This document shows, piece after piece, positions 24,337 through 33,400 of a stretch of DNA of 64,000 nt (the first letter of the stretch is position 1; every line of letters begins with the position of its first letter). The translations under genes were made by a program, and so were the position numbers. The stretch spans positions 62,001 to 126,000 of the forward strand of contig JACJYE010000008.1 in assembly GCA_020636255.1 (NCBI GenBank). The letters run 5' to 3'. Source of the stretch: Lewinellaceae bacterium. Lineage in GTDB: Bacteria > Bacteroidota > Bacteroidia > Chitinophagales > Saprospiraceae. The notes beneath the pieces are model-generated. The model was not told the origin of the DNA and did not search any database. It saw only the letters and a list, made by a program, of their open reading frames with translations.

Positions 24337-24454
24337 GTTTTGTTGTTTCTGGTTGAGATGAATGAAAGGGTTGTTAATTAACTTCCCCTTTTATACAACC
24401 GAATTAGAGCGGTAAAAGTGCGATAGGTTTGGATTCTAATACCTATAGCAGAAA

Positions 24455-24470
24455 GGTGATGCAGATCACA
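24455..24470 (+). promoter_or_regulatory. Crp/Fnr-type operator
   Basis: GGTGA-N6-TCACA, with the inner form TGAT-N4-ATCA, fits both Crp-like and Fnr-like palindromes with one mismatch to TGTGA-N6-TCACA. It is 34 bp upstream of the small ORF at 24505, where an activator could act. Confidence 0.5.
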
Positions 24471-24504
24471 CAATAATATGGGCTATTCACTTTACCTTTA
24501 AGTT

Positions 24505-24600
24505 ATGAAATCTAACATACTGAAATTCACACTGGTATGCTTTCTTTGCCTGGGTATCATTACAGGCATTGTGCTACTGGCCCAATATTTGACAAACTAA
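24505..24600 (+). CDS. 31-residue single-span membrane protein
   Basis: ATG at 24505 to TAA at 24598-24600. The product starts MKSNILKFTLVCFLCLGIIT and ends LLAQYLTN: a short basic lead and one hydrophobic span. It lies 12 bp before the DUF2892 gene and about 35 bp after a Crp/Fnr-like site. No homologue is recognised. The short length makes it tentative, but position and composition favour a real gene. Confidence 0.45.
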   Translation: MKSNILKFTLVCFLCLGIITGIVLLAQYLTN

Positions 24601-24612
24601 ACTCTTCGAAAA

Positions 24613-24816
24613 ATGAAAAAGAACATGGGTTCTACCGACCGCATCCTGCGGGCTATTATCGCGGTTGTCATTGGAATACTGTTTTTCACCAAAGTGATCA
24701 CCGGCACACTCGGCATCGTATTGCTGGCGCTGGGCATCGTATTCCTGGCCACCAGCTTTATCAGCTTCTGTCCGTTGTACTTCCCCTTCGGGCTGAGCAC
24801 ACAGAAAAAGAAGTAA
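24613..24816 (+). CDS. DUF2892 (YgaP-like membrane) protein
   Basis: A 67-residue membrane protein with two hydrophobic segments and the family signature SFCPLYFPFG in its second half, preceded by MGSTDRILRAIIAVVIGIL. DUF2892 proteins are small inner-membrane proteins, sometimes fused to rhodanese domains (YgaP). Their role is unclear, with sulfur or redox links. Here it stands alone after the 31-residue ORF and a Crp/Fnr-like site, which would fit control by oxygen or redox state. Confidence 0.87.
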   Translation: MKKNMGSTDRILRAIIAVVIGILFFTKVITGTLGIVLLALGIVFLATSFISFCPLYFPFGLSTQKKK

Positions 24817-25155
24817 GAGGTGAGGTAATTGACAACATTCTCTTACGCCGGGGCGCAGTGAACGCAAAGGCCAGGCCAGATGCTGCACCCCGGCCCTCTT
24901 CTCCTTCCTCCTGGCGCAACCTTCCCCGTCGATACGATCATCGAAATGCAAAGCGGCAACTTGTTTTTTGAACGCTGCTTAGAGCTTGCATTTTTTTTAA
25001 ATGCGTCCTATCTCCCTTTTTTCCCGAATGCAATTCGTATCTTTGAGTCCCGTAATGATGATTACGCTTTGGGGCCTACCCTGCCATAAACCGGCCAAAC
25101 GCGGCCTGATGAAACGGGTAAAAGCTCCATAGCTCATAAGCCAAAAGCTACATTA
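24817..25155. promoter_or_regulatory. Spacer with predicted pyrG promoter (TATCTTTG at 25038-25045)
   Basis: This 339-bp spacer has no convincing gene. TATCTTTG at 25038-25045 matches TAnnTTTG exactly, with a T-rich stretch about 19 bp upstream in the -33 position. Transcription would start near 25052 and leave a leader of about 100 bases before pyrG. A small GCATTT/AAATGC hairpin around a T run lies near 24988-25003. Confidence 0.5.
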
Positions 25156-26793
25156 ATGACCAAGTACATCTTTGTTACGGGAGGCGTTACTTCATCCCTC
25201 GGAAAAGGAATTATTTCGGCATCTCTTGCCAAACTGCTGCAAGCCAGAGGTTTCGTTGTCACCATCCAGAAATTCGACCCCTACATCAATGTCGACCCCG
25301 GCACCCTCAACCCCTATGAGCATGGGGAGTGCTACGTCACCGACGATGGTGCGGAAACCGACCTCGACCTGGGCCACTACGAACGCTTTCTCAACATCCC
25401 CACATCACAGGCCAACAACGTCACGACGGGCCGGATCTACCAGACCGTCATTCAGAAAGAACGCGCCGGCGACTACCTCGGCAAAACCGTCCAGGTGATC
25501 CCGCATATAACCGATGAGATCAAACACCGGGTACAACTGCTGGGCAATTCCAATGATTACGACATCGTCATCACGGAACTGGGCGGCACGGTGGGCGATA
25601 TCGAGTCGCTCCCCTATCTCGAATCCCTGCGGCAACTGCGCTGGGAGCTGGGCGCCGACAACTGCCTGGTCATCCACCTGACGCTCATCCCCTACCTGAA
25701 AGCGGCCAAGGAACTGAAAACAAAGCCGACCCAGCACTCCGTCAAGGAACTGCTCAACACGGGGATACAACCCGACATACTGGTGTGCCGTACGGAACAC
25801 CCCATCAGCATGGATATCCGGCGCAAACTGGCCTTGTTCTGCAACGTCGATGTCGGCTCCGTGATCGAAGCTATCGACGCGGAAAGCATCTACGATGTGC
25901 CCCTGCTCATGTTGCGCGAAAAGCTGGACCAGGTGGCCATGGCCAAGCTGCGCCTCAAAGACCGCAAGGAGCCCGACCTTCGCATCTGGAAGGAATTCCT
26001 CGGCAAACTAAAAAATCCCACCTATGAGGTAAAAGTAGGGCTCGTCGGTAAATACAACGAACTGCAGGACGCCTACAAGTCGATCCACGAATCCTTCGTG
26101 CATGCCGGCGCCGTCAACGAGTGCCACGTCCGCATCGACCCTATCCATGCCGAACAGCTGGAGGGCGAATTCGAGGATGTATCCAAACGGCTGGAAGGCC
26201 TGGACGGCGTACTGGTAGCGCCAGGCTTCGGCGAGCGCGGCATCGAGGGTAAGATCAGGGCCATACAGTACGTCCGGGAAAATAGTATCCCCTTCTTCGG
26301 CATCTGCCTGGGCATGCAATGCGCCGTCGTGGAGTTCGGCCGCAACGTCATGGGCCTGGAAGGCGCATCGTCCACTGAGGTGGAACCCAAAACCCCTCAC
26401 CCCATCATCGACCTGATGCCCGACCAGAAGAAGATCACCAAAAAAGGCGGCACCATGCGCCTGGGCGCATACCCCTGCGAGCTGCGGCGGCGCAGCAAGG
26501 CCAGCCATTCATACGGCCAGTTGCGCATCAGCGAGCGCCACCGCCACCGCTATGAATTCAACAACGAATACCTGGAGCGTATGGAAAAGGCAGGCCTGAT
26601 CCCGTCCGGCATCAACCCCGACTCTAATCTCGTGGAGATCGTCGAATTGAAAGACCATCCCTGGTTCGTAGGCGTGCAGTTTCACCCCGAACTGAAGAGC
26701 ACCGTGGAAAAGCCACACCCGCTTTTCGTTTCTTTCGTGAAAGCCTGCCTGGAAAGGAAGTACGCTGCCAGTGCGGTGAATGTAGGGCATTAG
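25156..26793 (+). CDS. pyrG: CTP synthase
   Basis: 545 residues, the usual length. The enzyme makes CTP from UTP, ATP and glutamine. The N-terminal synthetase domain begins TKYIFVTGGVTSSLGKGI (P-loop) and includes FDPYINVDPGTLNPYEHGE and ELGGTVGDIES, both invariant in the family. The C-terminal class I glutamine amidotransferase domain has the nucleophile in GICLGMQCAVVEF and the His/Glu pair in VGVQFHPELKS. A 104-residue-from-start region LDLGHYERF is also conserved. The GT39-like gene follows after 11 bp, so they may share a transcript. Confidence 0.98.
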   Translation: MTKYIFVTGGVTSSLGKGIISASLAKLLQARGFVVTIQKFDPYINVDPGTLNPYEHGECYVTDDGAETDLDLGHYERFLNIPTSQANNVTTGRIYQTVIQKERAGDYLGKTVQVIPHITDEIKHRVQLLGNSNDYDIVITELGGTVGDIESLPYLESLRQLRWELGADNCLVIHLTLIPYLKAAKELKTKPTQHSVKELLNTGIQPDILVCRTEHPISMDIRRKLALFCNVDVGSVIEAIDAESIYDVPLLMLREKLDQVAMAKLRLKDRKEPDLRIWKEFLGKLKNPTYEVKVGLVGKYNELQDAYKSIHESFVHAGAVNECHVRIDPIHAEQLEGEFEDVSKRLEGLDGVLVAPGFGERGIEGKIRAIQYVRENSIPFFGICLGMQCAVVEFGRNVMGLEGASSTEVEPKTPHPIIDLMPDQKKITKKGGTMRLGAYPCELRRRSKASHSYGQLRISERHRHRYEFNNEYLERMEKAGLIPSGINPDSNLVEIVELKDHPWFVGVQFHPELKSTVEKPHPLFVSFVKACLERKYAASAVNVGH

Positions 26794-26804
26794 GATACAC
26801 AGTA

Positions 26805-28211
26805 ATGCCTCGTTATCTCATACTAACGCTATTGATGCTCGTTGCTCTGCTGGCCACCTGGCAGGTGCGGGATCATGCTTTTTTCTGGGATACGGTACAG
26901 CTGGCGTCCAGGCATGCGCACTGGTACTACGGGCAGCATTTCCAGCACCTTTTGCTGCCCGACGAGATCGACAGCGGGCACCCGCCGGGCTTCGGCATGT
27001 ATCTGGCGGCAGTATGGGTGCTCTTTGGGAAGAGCCTGGCGGCAAGCCATCTTGCGATGTTGCCGTTCCTGTTTGGCATAATCTATCTGCTGTATATTAT
27101 TGGCAGCTACTTCGGCGGGCAGCGAAGCAGCTGGATGCTGATATTGCTGGCCTTTGCCGGCCCGGTGCTTGCGGGGCAGAGCGTTTTGGTGAGCCCCGAC
27201 ATCGTGCTGGTTTTCGCTTTTCTGCTGGCCCTAAGCGGTATTTTATACCAAAAAGAAGCTGCGGCTATGGCTGGCGCGCTCCTGCTGGCCGCCATCAGCA
27301 CCAGAGGCATGATGGCCGTGGCCGTGCTTTACTTTTTCAGCCTGGCGGCCCACTGGCAGAAGCATTGGAGCTTTCCATTGCGAAAGGCGCTGCCTTTCGT
27401 GCCCAGCGGGCTGCTGGCATTGACCTTTCTCGTTTACCATTACCAGCAAAAAGGGTGGGTAGGCTACCATGCCGATGCGCCCTGGGCGCCGCTCTTTGCG
27501 CGCGCTACGCCGAAGGAGGCGCTCCAAAACACAGCCATACTGGCCTGGCGGATGCTGGACTACGGGCGCCTGTTCGTATGGCTGCCGCTGGCCTGGCTGG
27601 CTTACCGGCTCTGGAAACGCAGAGGGAACCTCAGCATCCCGGTACGGCAGGCCCTATGGCTCTTCGCCCTGGCCCTCCCTCCTATGAGCATTGCCTTTAT
27701 CTTGTACAAAGGCCTGCACGGCCACCGTTACCTGCTGCCCGTATTCATACCGCTTACTATCCTTTTTTATACCATGCTGGTCGACAGTTCGCTCAGCATG
27801 CGGTGGCGGTACGCTCTATTCGGGCTCGTATTCGCCGGCCTGCTCACCGGCAACCTCTGGGTTTATCCCGATACGATCTCGCAGGGCTGGGACAGCACCC
27901 TCGCTCACCTGCCTTATTACTCCCTGCGAAAACAAATGATCGGACAGATCGATAAAGCAGGAATACCGCTCGAAGCCGTAGGCACAGCATTCCCCGAGAT
28001 CGGCCCGCTGGAATACCGGGACCTCAACGGCGACTGGCGGGCTATGAAAGAGAAAGACCTGGCTACAGACAACTATATCCTGTATTCCAATGTCATGAAC
28101 GATTTCACCGATGAAGAGATCCGTACGTTACAGGTAAGCTGGAAGCCGCTGAAAACGCTCAGCAGAGGTGGCGTGCGGATGGTGCTTTACGAAAAAAGCG
28201 GACACTATTAA
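26805..28211 (+). CDS. GT-C glycosyltransferase (GT39/ArnT-like) membrane protein
   Basis: A 468-residue polytopic protein with about ten spans and a C-terminal soluble tail. The first periplasmic loop carries an acidic residue after the first span (FFWDTVQLASRHAHWYY, with Asp29), expected to be catalytic, and the block SGHPPGFGMYLAAVW that is common to Bacteroidota GT39-like proteins. It should use a polyprenyl-phosphate sugar to glycosylate a lipid or protein in the periplasm. The acceptor is unknown. It follows pyrG closely and precedes the SpoU methylase gene by 26 bp. Confidence 0.75.
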   Translation: MPRYLILTLLMLVALLATWQVRDHAFFWDTVQLASRHAHWYYGQHFQHLLLPDEIDSGHPPGFGMYLAAVWVLFGKSLAASHLAMLPFLFGIIYLLYIIGSYFGGQRSSWMLILLAFAGPVLAGQSVLVSPDIVLVFAFLLALSGILYQKEAAAMAGALLLAAISTRGMMAVAVLYFFSLAAHWQKHWSFPLRKALPFVPSGLLALTFLVYHYQQKGWVGYHADAPWAPLFARATPKEALQNTAILAWRMLDYGRLFVWLPLAWLAYRLWKRRGNLSIPVRQALWLFALALPPMSIAFILYKGLHGHRYLLPVFIPLTILFYTMLVDSSLSMRWRYALFGLVFAGLLTGNLWVYPDTISQGWDSTLAHLPYYSLRKQMIGQIDKAGIPLEAVGTAFPEIGPLEYRDLNGDWRAMKEKDLATDNYILYSNVMNDFTDEEIRTLQVSWKPLKTLSRGGVRMVLYEKSGHY

Positions 28212-28237
28212 AGTTCTATTACCAACAGCCCATAAAA

Positions 28238-28768
28238 ATGCGAAAGCTCAGCCTGAAAGAACTCGGCCGCCCTGATATAGCGGCATTCAAAGCCCTGCCC
28301 AAAGCGCCTGTTGCCCTGGTGCTGGACAACGTGCGCTCGGCCCTCAACGTAGGCTCCGCATTTCGCACCGCCGACGCTTTTGCCCTCGAACAGCTGTTCC
28401 TTTGCGGCATAACCGCCACACCGCCCCATCGGGAGATCCTGAAAACGGCTATCGGTGCTACCGATTCCGTCCGCTGGGCCTACGAAAAGGACACGGCGGC
28501 CCTCGTCAGGCGCCTGCGCTCGGAAGGGTATCTGGTTCTTGCCGTTGAGCAGGCGGAAGGGCGCACCTGGCTGCAGGATATACGGGTATCACCCGGCCAG
28601 AAATACGCCCTCGTTTTCGGCAATGAAGTAGAAGGCGTCAGCGAAGCTGTCATGGAGGAAGTTGACGGCTGTATTGAAGTACCGCAGTTCGGCACCAAAC
28701 ACTCGCTCAATATCGCGGTGTGCATCGGCATCGTGGTATGGGAATTCTTCCGGCAGTGGAAGTATTAG
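28238..28768 (+). CDS. SpoU/TrmH-family RNA 2'-O-methyltransferase
   Basis: 176 residues with the three SPOUT motifs: motif 1 NVRSALNVGSAFRTADAF, motif 2 ALVFGNEVEGVS, and motif 3 IEVPQFGTKHSLNIAVC, where the knot binds SAM. Members methylate the 2'-OH of tRNA or rRNA nucleotides. The length fits TrmL/TrmH-type proteins without an extra RNA-binding domain, so the target cannot be fixed. Its last bases overlap the convergent gene at 28765 by 4 bp. Confidence 0.92.
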   Translation: MRKLSLKELGRPDIAAFKALPKAPVALVLDNVRSALNVGSAFRTADAFALEQLFLCGITATPPHREILKTAIGATDSVRWAYEKDTAALVRRLRSEGYLVLAVEQAEGRTWLQDIRVSPGQKYALVFGNEVEGVSEAVMEEVDGCIEVPQFGTKHSLNIAVCIGIVVWEFFRQWKY

Positions 28769-30228
28769 AGCTTGCCTACAAGTTCCGCCAGGCTTGCCAC
28801 TTTTTCCTGTAACCACCCCTTGTTGAATATGGCATCCGCTTTCCCAATGGCGTTCTGCAGGCGCGCCATCTCACGGCGGCTGCGCTCGGTGCTGTAGTAC
28901 CCAAGGTTGAAACGCAGGGATGCAGCGCGGCGGGTCAGCATAAACAGGTTGTAATACCCCTGGCGGCGCACATCGGCCATGAGCTTGTTGCGGTGCAGAT
29001 ATTGTTTGAAGGACTCGGTTAGCGAAGCCAGGGCTTCGTATTCGCCGAGGTCGTAATAGGTGCGAAGCAAAAGCGCCTTAGCGCCCAGGTTGTAGCGCAG
29101 GTCACTATATTCCACCTGAGTGAGCAGGCGCAACACTTCGCCGTATTGCCTGGCGGCGTAATAATACGAGGCCAGGTTGAAACGAAAAGCATTGTCGCGT
29201 ACTTCCGGCGGCAATTTCTCCCGATATGCCTCGATGAACTGCCGCACCCAGCCCAGCTCGTGCAGGCGCAGGCCCGTGGTCACGATGTTCTTGTAATGCC
29301 ACTCGGAGAGGTAATCGCCCTCCAGCAACAGGCCGCGGTCCAGTTGGGCCTGGTACAGGCGGAATATCTCCTCCAGAAAAGGCTCCTCTCCCTGGTTGAT
29401 CTGTTGGATACAATGGTTTTGCAGGTAGTTGTAAATGGCCTTGAGTTCCGGTACGGCCAGGTATGGCTGGCATTCCTCCAGCGCATGGCGGGCCTCGAAA
29501 TAACTTGCCGCCCCCCCTTCCGATATCATCCGGTAGAGCCGGTAATAGATGGCGATGGCCGGCTCCTGAAGATAGGTGTCAAGCTGCCGCCCAACTTCCT
29601 GTACCGCCCAGTCGGCCTGAGGGTGGGCATGGTGCAGTTTCAGTATCCGGCTGCGCACTTCCATCTCACAGGCATCGCGAAGCTTCTCGGCCAGATAGAA
29701 CCGGTCAAGCGCTTCCTGTTTCTGTTCCAGGCTGTGGTCGGTGCGCCGTTCCGATGTCAGCGTATAAAAAAAGTCCGCTTCCGAAGCGAGCTGGTACTGA
29801 TGGTAATACCAGCCGCTATCGCGAAAAGCGGCCTGGTGGGCACGCGCACGTGCTTCCTGAAGCGCTTTGTCGTAAATTTGGTACTGCTGCCGTTCACGCA
29901 GGCCGCGAAGGAGCAGCAGGTCCTGCTCCCGGGGCGCCCCCTCCAATTGCTCGGCGCGCAGGAAATGCTCCGCCAGCCGCTTGGTGTACGTGAACAGCAG
30001 GGCCAATCTGGGCTGGTCGTGCGGCTCGCCCGGGTAAAGGGCCTGAAAAACCACCTCCCGCTCACAATTCTGCTCCCCAAATGCCGGGAAAACATCACTC
30101 AAATAGGCCACCAGCGCGCGCACGCCATCGTGTTTGTTGAAATAGGGCGAGTGGGCAAATTCCAGAAAGCGCGTCATTTCACGCCGGCCAAAAGATTTTA
30201 ATAGCTGAATGAGTTTATTAGCATACAT
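28765..30228 (-). CDS. Uncharacterised alpha-helical protein
   Basis: 487 residues from the ATG at 30228; a GTG 24 bp upstream is less likely. It has no signal peptide or membrane span. The sequence is almost entirely helical, rich in Tyr, Leu, Arg and Glu, with repeated helix pairs of about 35-40 residues that look like a degenerate TPR-type solenoid (for example AYREKLPPEVRDNAFRFNLA and LRLLTQVEYSDLRYNLGAK). It starts MYANKLIQLLKSFGRREMTR, a beginning I associate with uncharacterised Saprospiria proteins, but this is memory rather than a match. No function is assigned. Confidence 0.7.
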   Translation of the reverse strand: MYANKLIQLLKSFGRREMTRFLEFAHSPYFNKHDGVRALVAYLSDVFPAFGEQNCEREVVFQALYPGEPHDQPRLALLFTYTKRLAEHFLRAEQLEGAPREQDLLLLRGLRERQQYQIYDKALQEARARAHQAAFRDSGWYYHQYQLASEADFFYTLTSERRTDHSLEQKQEALDRFYLAEKLRDACEMEVRSRILKLHHAHPQADWAVQEVGRQLDTYLQEPAIAIYYRLYRMISEGGAASYFEARHALEECQPYLAVPELKAIYNYLQNHCIQQINQGEEPFLEEIFRLYQAQLDRGLLLEGDYLSEWHYKNIVTTGLRLHELGWVRQFIEAYREKLPPEVRDNAFRFNLASYYYAARQYGEVLRLLTQVEYSDLRYNLGAKALLLRTYYDLGEYEALASLTESFKQYLHRNKLMADVRRQGYYNLFMLTRRAASLRFNLGYYSTERSRREMARLQNAIGKADAIFNKGWLQEKVASLAELVGKL

Positions 30229-30414
30229 AAAAAATCCAATTTTATTGCCCACTGTAAATTACATAATAGTCTATATATCAGCAATATTTAAATTAATACA
30301 AGCCACTAAATATGTAAAAAAATCCAAAAATCTTTAAAAATAGTACTTTACCAACAGCGATCATTTCAGCATTTTTGTATCATGTTCAGAACCCTAAAAC
30401 AAAACGCTGCCACC

Positions 30415-33400
30415 ATGAACAAAAGCATACTGCTAATCTGCCTTGGCCTTGCGCTTTCTTTCTTTGCTGCTGCACAACCCAGCACCTGCTTCGACTTTGA
30501 ATCACTGCCTTACGGCGCCCAGTACGGGCCTGCCACCGGTTACAGCCCCGGCGATGTCCTTTTCTCCGAGGGAGATGTTGATGTTTTTATCCAGGAGATA
30601 CAATACCCCAACGGCAATACCGGCTTTCTGAACGCCATGGCCTATGGCCCGCCTGATGCCGACTGGCTCAACGGCCAGTTCATTTTCCTGGGCAACAACA
30701 GCCTCCTGTTCGACTTCTCGGCCTATCCCGGCGGAGCCGAGCAGTTGTGCTTCAATTTTTTCGACGGCGGAGGCGTGGAAAACTTTGCCGTCAACGGTTC
30801 TCCCGTCAGCATCCTGCAATCTTTCGGAGATGTGGGGCAGCTTTCCATTCCAGGGGTCACCATTGACGTATCGTTCAACAATACCGGCAGCCTCTCCGAA
30901 GGTACGGTTTGCCTGTCGGGCAACGTTCAAAGCCTGCTCATCGGCGGGCAGGAATTCGGGCTGGACAACCTTTGTTATAATGCCTTCCCACCCCCTGCCT
31001 GCCCGCTTGAGAACCTGCAGGCCGAGATCGTCAGCTGCGACAGTGAAGGCAACTTCAATATCGAGGTCGATTTCGACTGGTTGAGCCCGCTCACCGTTAT
31101 CGAACACTTCGACATCCTGGTGGATGGCGAACCGGTGGCCTATATCAGCCAGGCTGATCTGCCTTACCTGCTGGAAGGTGTCCAGCCGCTTACCGACGCG
31201 CTTGAATTCACCCTCACCGTTTGCCAGAACGACAACCCCGGTTGCTGTAGGTCCGTCACCTTGCAAAAGCAATGCCCCGAAGGGAGCTGCGTGGAGTTCG
31301 AGGGCCTGGATCAAAACGTTTACGGCAGCAGCGCCGGCACCCCTCCGGGCACGGAGTTCTACTCAGAAAGTAATGTCGGCCTGCGCCTTATCCCCTTCCA
31401 GAGCTTGTTCTGGACCACCACCTATGGCGTCCTGGTGGTACTCGACGAGGCCAATGACCCTACCATGGCTGCCGCCAGCGGACAATACCTCAAATTCGAG
31501 AGCATCAATGCCGTTTTCGACCTGACCAACTACCCTGATGCCATTGATAGCGTAAAAGTCGATTTCTACTACAACGGCGGCGCCATCAACATCGCGGCCA
31601 ACGGCGCCTCCATCCTCATCCAGAACAGCTTATCCTCTGGCATGTACGCCCTGTCGCCTACCGTTACCCTGAAGGTAGCGTTCAACCCCGGCAGTGCTAC
31701 CGAAGGCCAGCTCTGTTTTATCGGAGATATCGAAAGCCTGCTCATCGGCGGTAGCGGCGATTTCCGCATCGATAACTTCTGTATCAACCCCATCACGGTA
31801 CCCTGCGAGCTGTCCAACCTCAGCATCACACCCCAGCCCTGCAATTCCACGGACCCTGCCACGTTCTACGCAGAGGCCGATTTCGACTACCAGGGTGTTT
31901 CGGATAGCTTCGAACTGTTTTCCGACGGCAGCGCAGGCGGGCATTACGCCTATAGCGACCTGCCGGTTTCACTGGGGCCCATCCCGATAAACAACCTGGG
32001 CATCTATGCCTTCTACGTCAAAGACCTCGGCGCCGGCGGCTGCTACCTGAGCGATACACTGCAGATCGCCCCCTGCACCAACTGTGCTTTCCAGGGGCTG
32101 ACGGTCAACTACGTTGGCCAGACAGACGCCGGGCAGACGCTGATCGAGCTCGACTTTGCGCTCACGGGCCCTACGCTGATCGATTTCTTCACCGTGTATT
32201 TCAACGACGAACCCTTCGGGCAGTTCGGCTGGAACGAAGTGCCGGTGCAGATCGCCGTGCCCTGCCTGTCCAGTACGATCGACGCCATACCCCATATCAC
32301 AGTATGCGAAGGGCAGGACCACTGCTGCGTCACGCTGCCGCTATTCTATGTACAGCCCTGCCCGCCTCAATGTGATATCTCCAACCTTTCGGTGGATGCG
32401 GGCCCCTGTAACCCCAACGGCGTTTTCAACGTCAAGCTGGACTTCGACTATCAGAACGTTTCCGACACCTTCGAACTTTGGCTGAACGGCAATGCCACGG
32501 GCCAGTTCTACGCATACAGCAGCCTGCCAATAATCCTGAGCCCGTTCGTAGCCCCCACGCCTGAACTGGTTTTCACCGTCGTCGATTCGGAGCATCCGGA
32601 CTGCGGAGCATCCGTTGTGCTTCCGCCCCAGAACTGTAATCCGTGCCCGCAAATCGACGACGTCGTTTATCACCTGACACCCTGTAACGATAACGGCTAT
32701 TTTTACCTCGTCATCGATGATATCCTGAGTACGGCCCCTGCACTGTCGAACCAGTTCCAGATAACGATCAACGGGCAGTCGTACGGCACGTTTAACTATG
32801 GAGGCCTGCCCTTCGAGCTCGGCCCGCTGGCCGGCAATGGCGCCGTCTTCAACGTCGCCATTTTCACTCAGAATACGACGAACTGTGCCTATACCTTTGA
32901 GTTTGGCCCCGTCAACTGCAACGGCAACGGATGCCCGCTGGAAGGGCTGGACATCATCAGCGGGCCGGTGTGTTACCAGGCCAACGGTTATTATTACCTC
33001 AAAATGCGCGTCGACGGCGCTCATGCCGGGGATGTCCTGTTGATCCATTCCGCCGTCACCGGGGCCACCATAGACGCCGTGTACAACGGTGACTTTGTAG
33101 AAGTGGAACTGCCGATCGACAACGGGGCCTTCCTGGAGAACCTGACGGTTTGCCTCGCGAATAATGCTACCGGCACATCGCCCTGCTGCCTGGACATCAC
33201 CTTCGATGTGCCCTGCGGGCCATGCTGGATACAGAGCGTTGACTACCACGTGACGCCCTGCACCGCTGCGGGCACCTTTGGTATCGTCATCGACCATATC
33301 AACCCGGTTACCTTTCCAGCTGACATACCTTTCCACGCTATTGTCAACGGCCAATCTTACGGCCCCTTCTCGGCCGCCAGCCTGCCGGTTACGATAGGAT

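Noticed and set aside
24537..24971. 144-codon plus-strand frame overlapping the DUF2892 gene
   Set aside because: It is out of frame with the DUF2892 signature and with the 31-residue ORF, and has no recognisable features.
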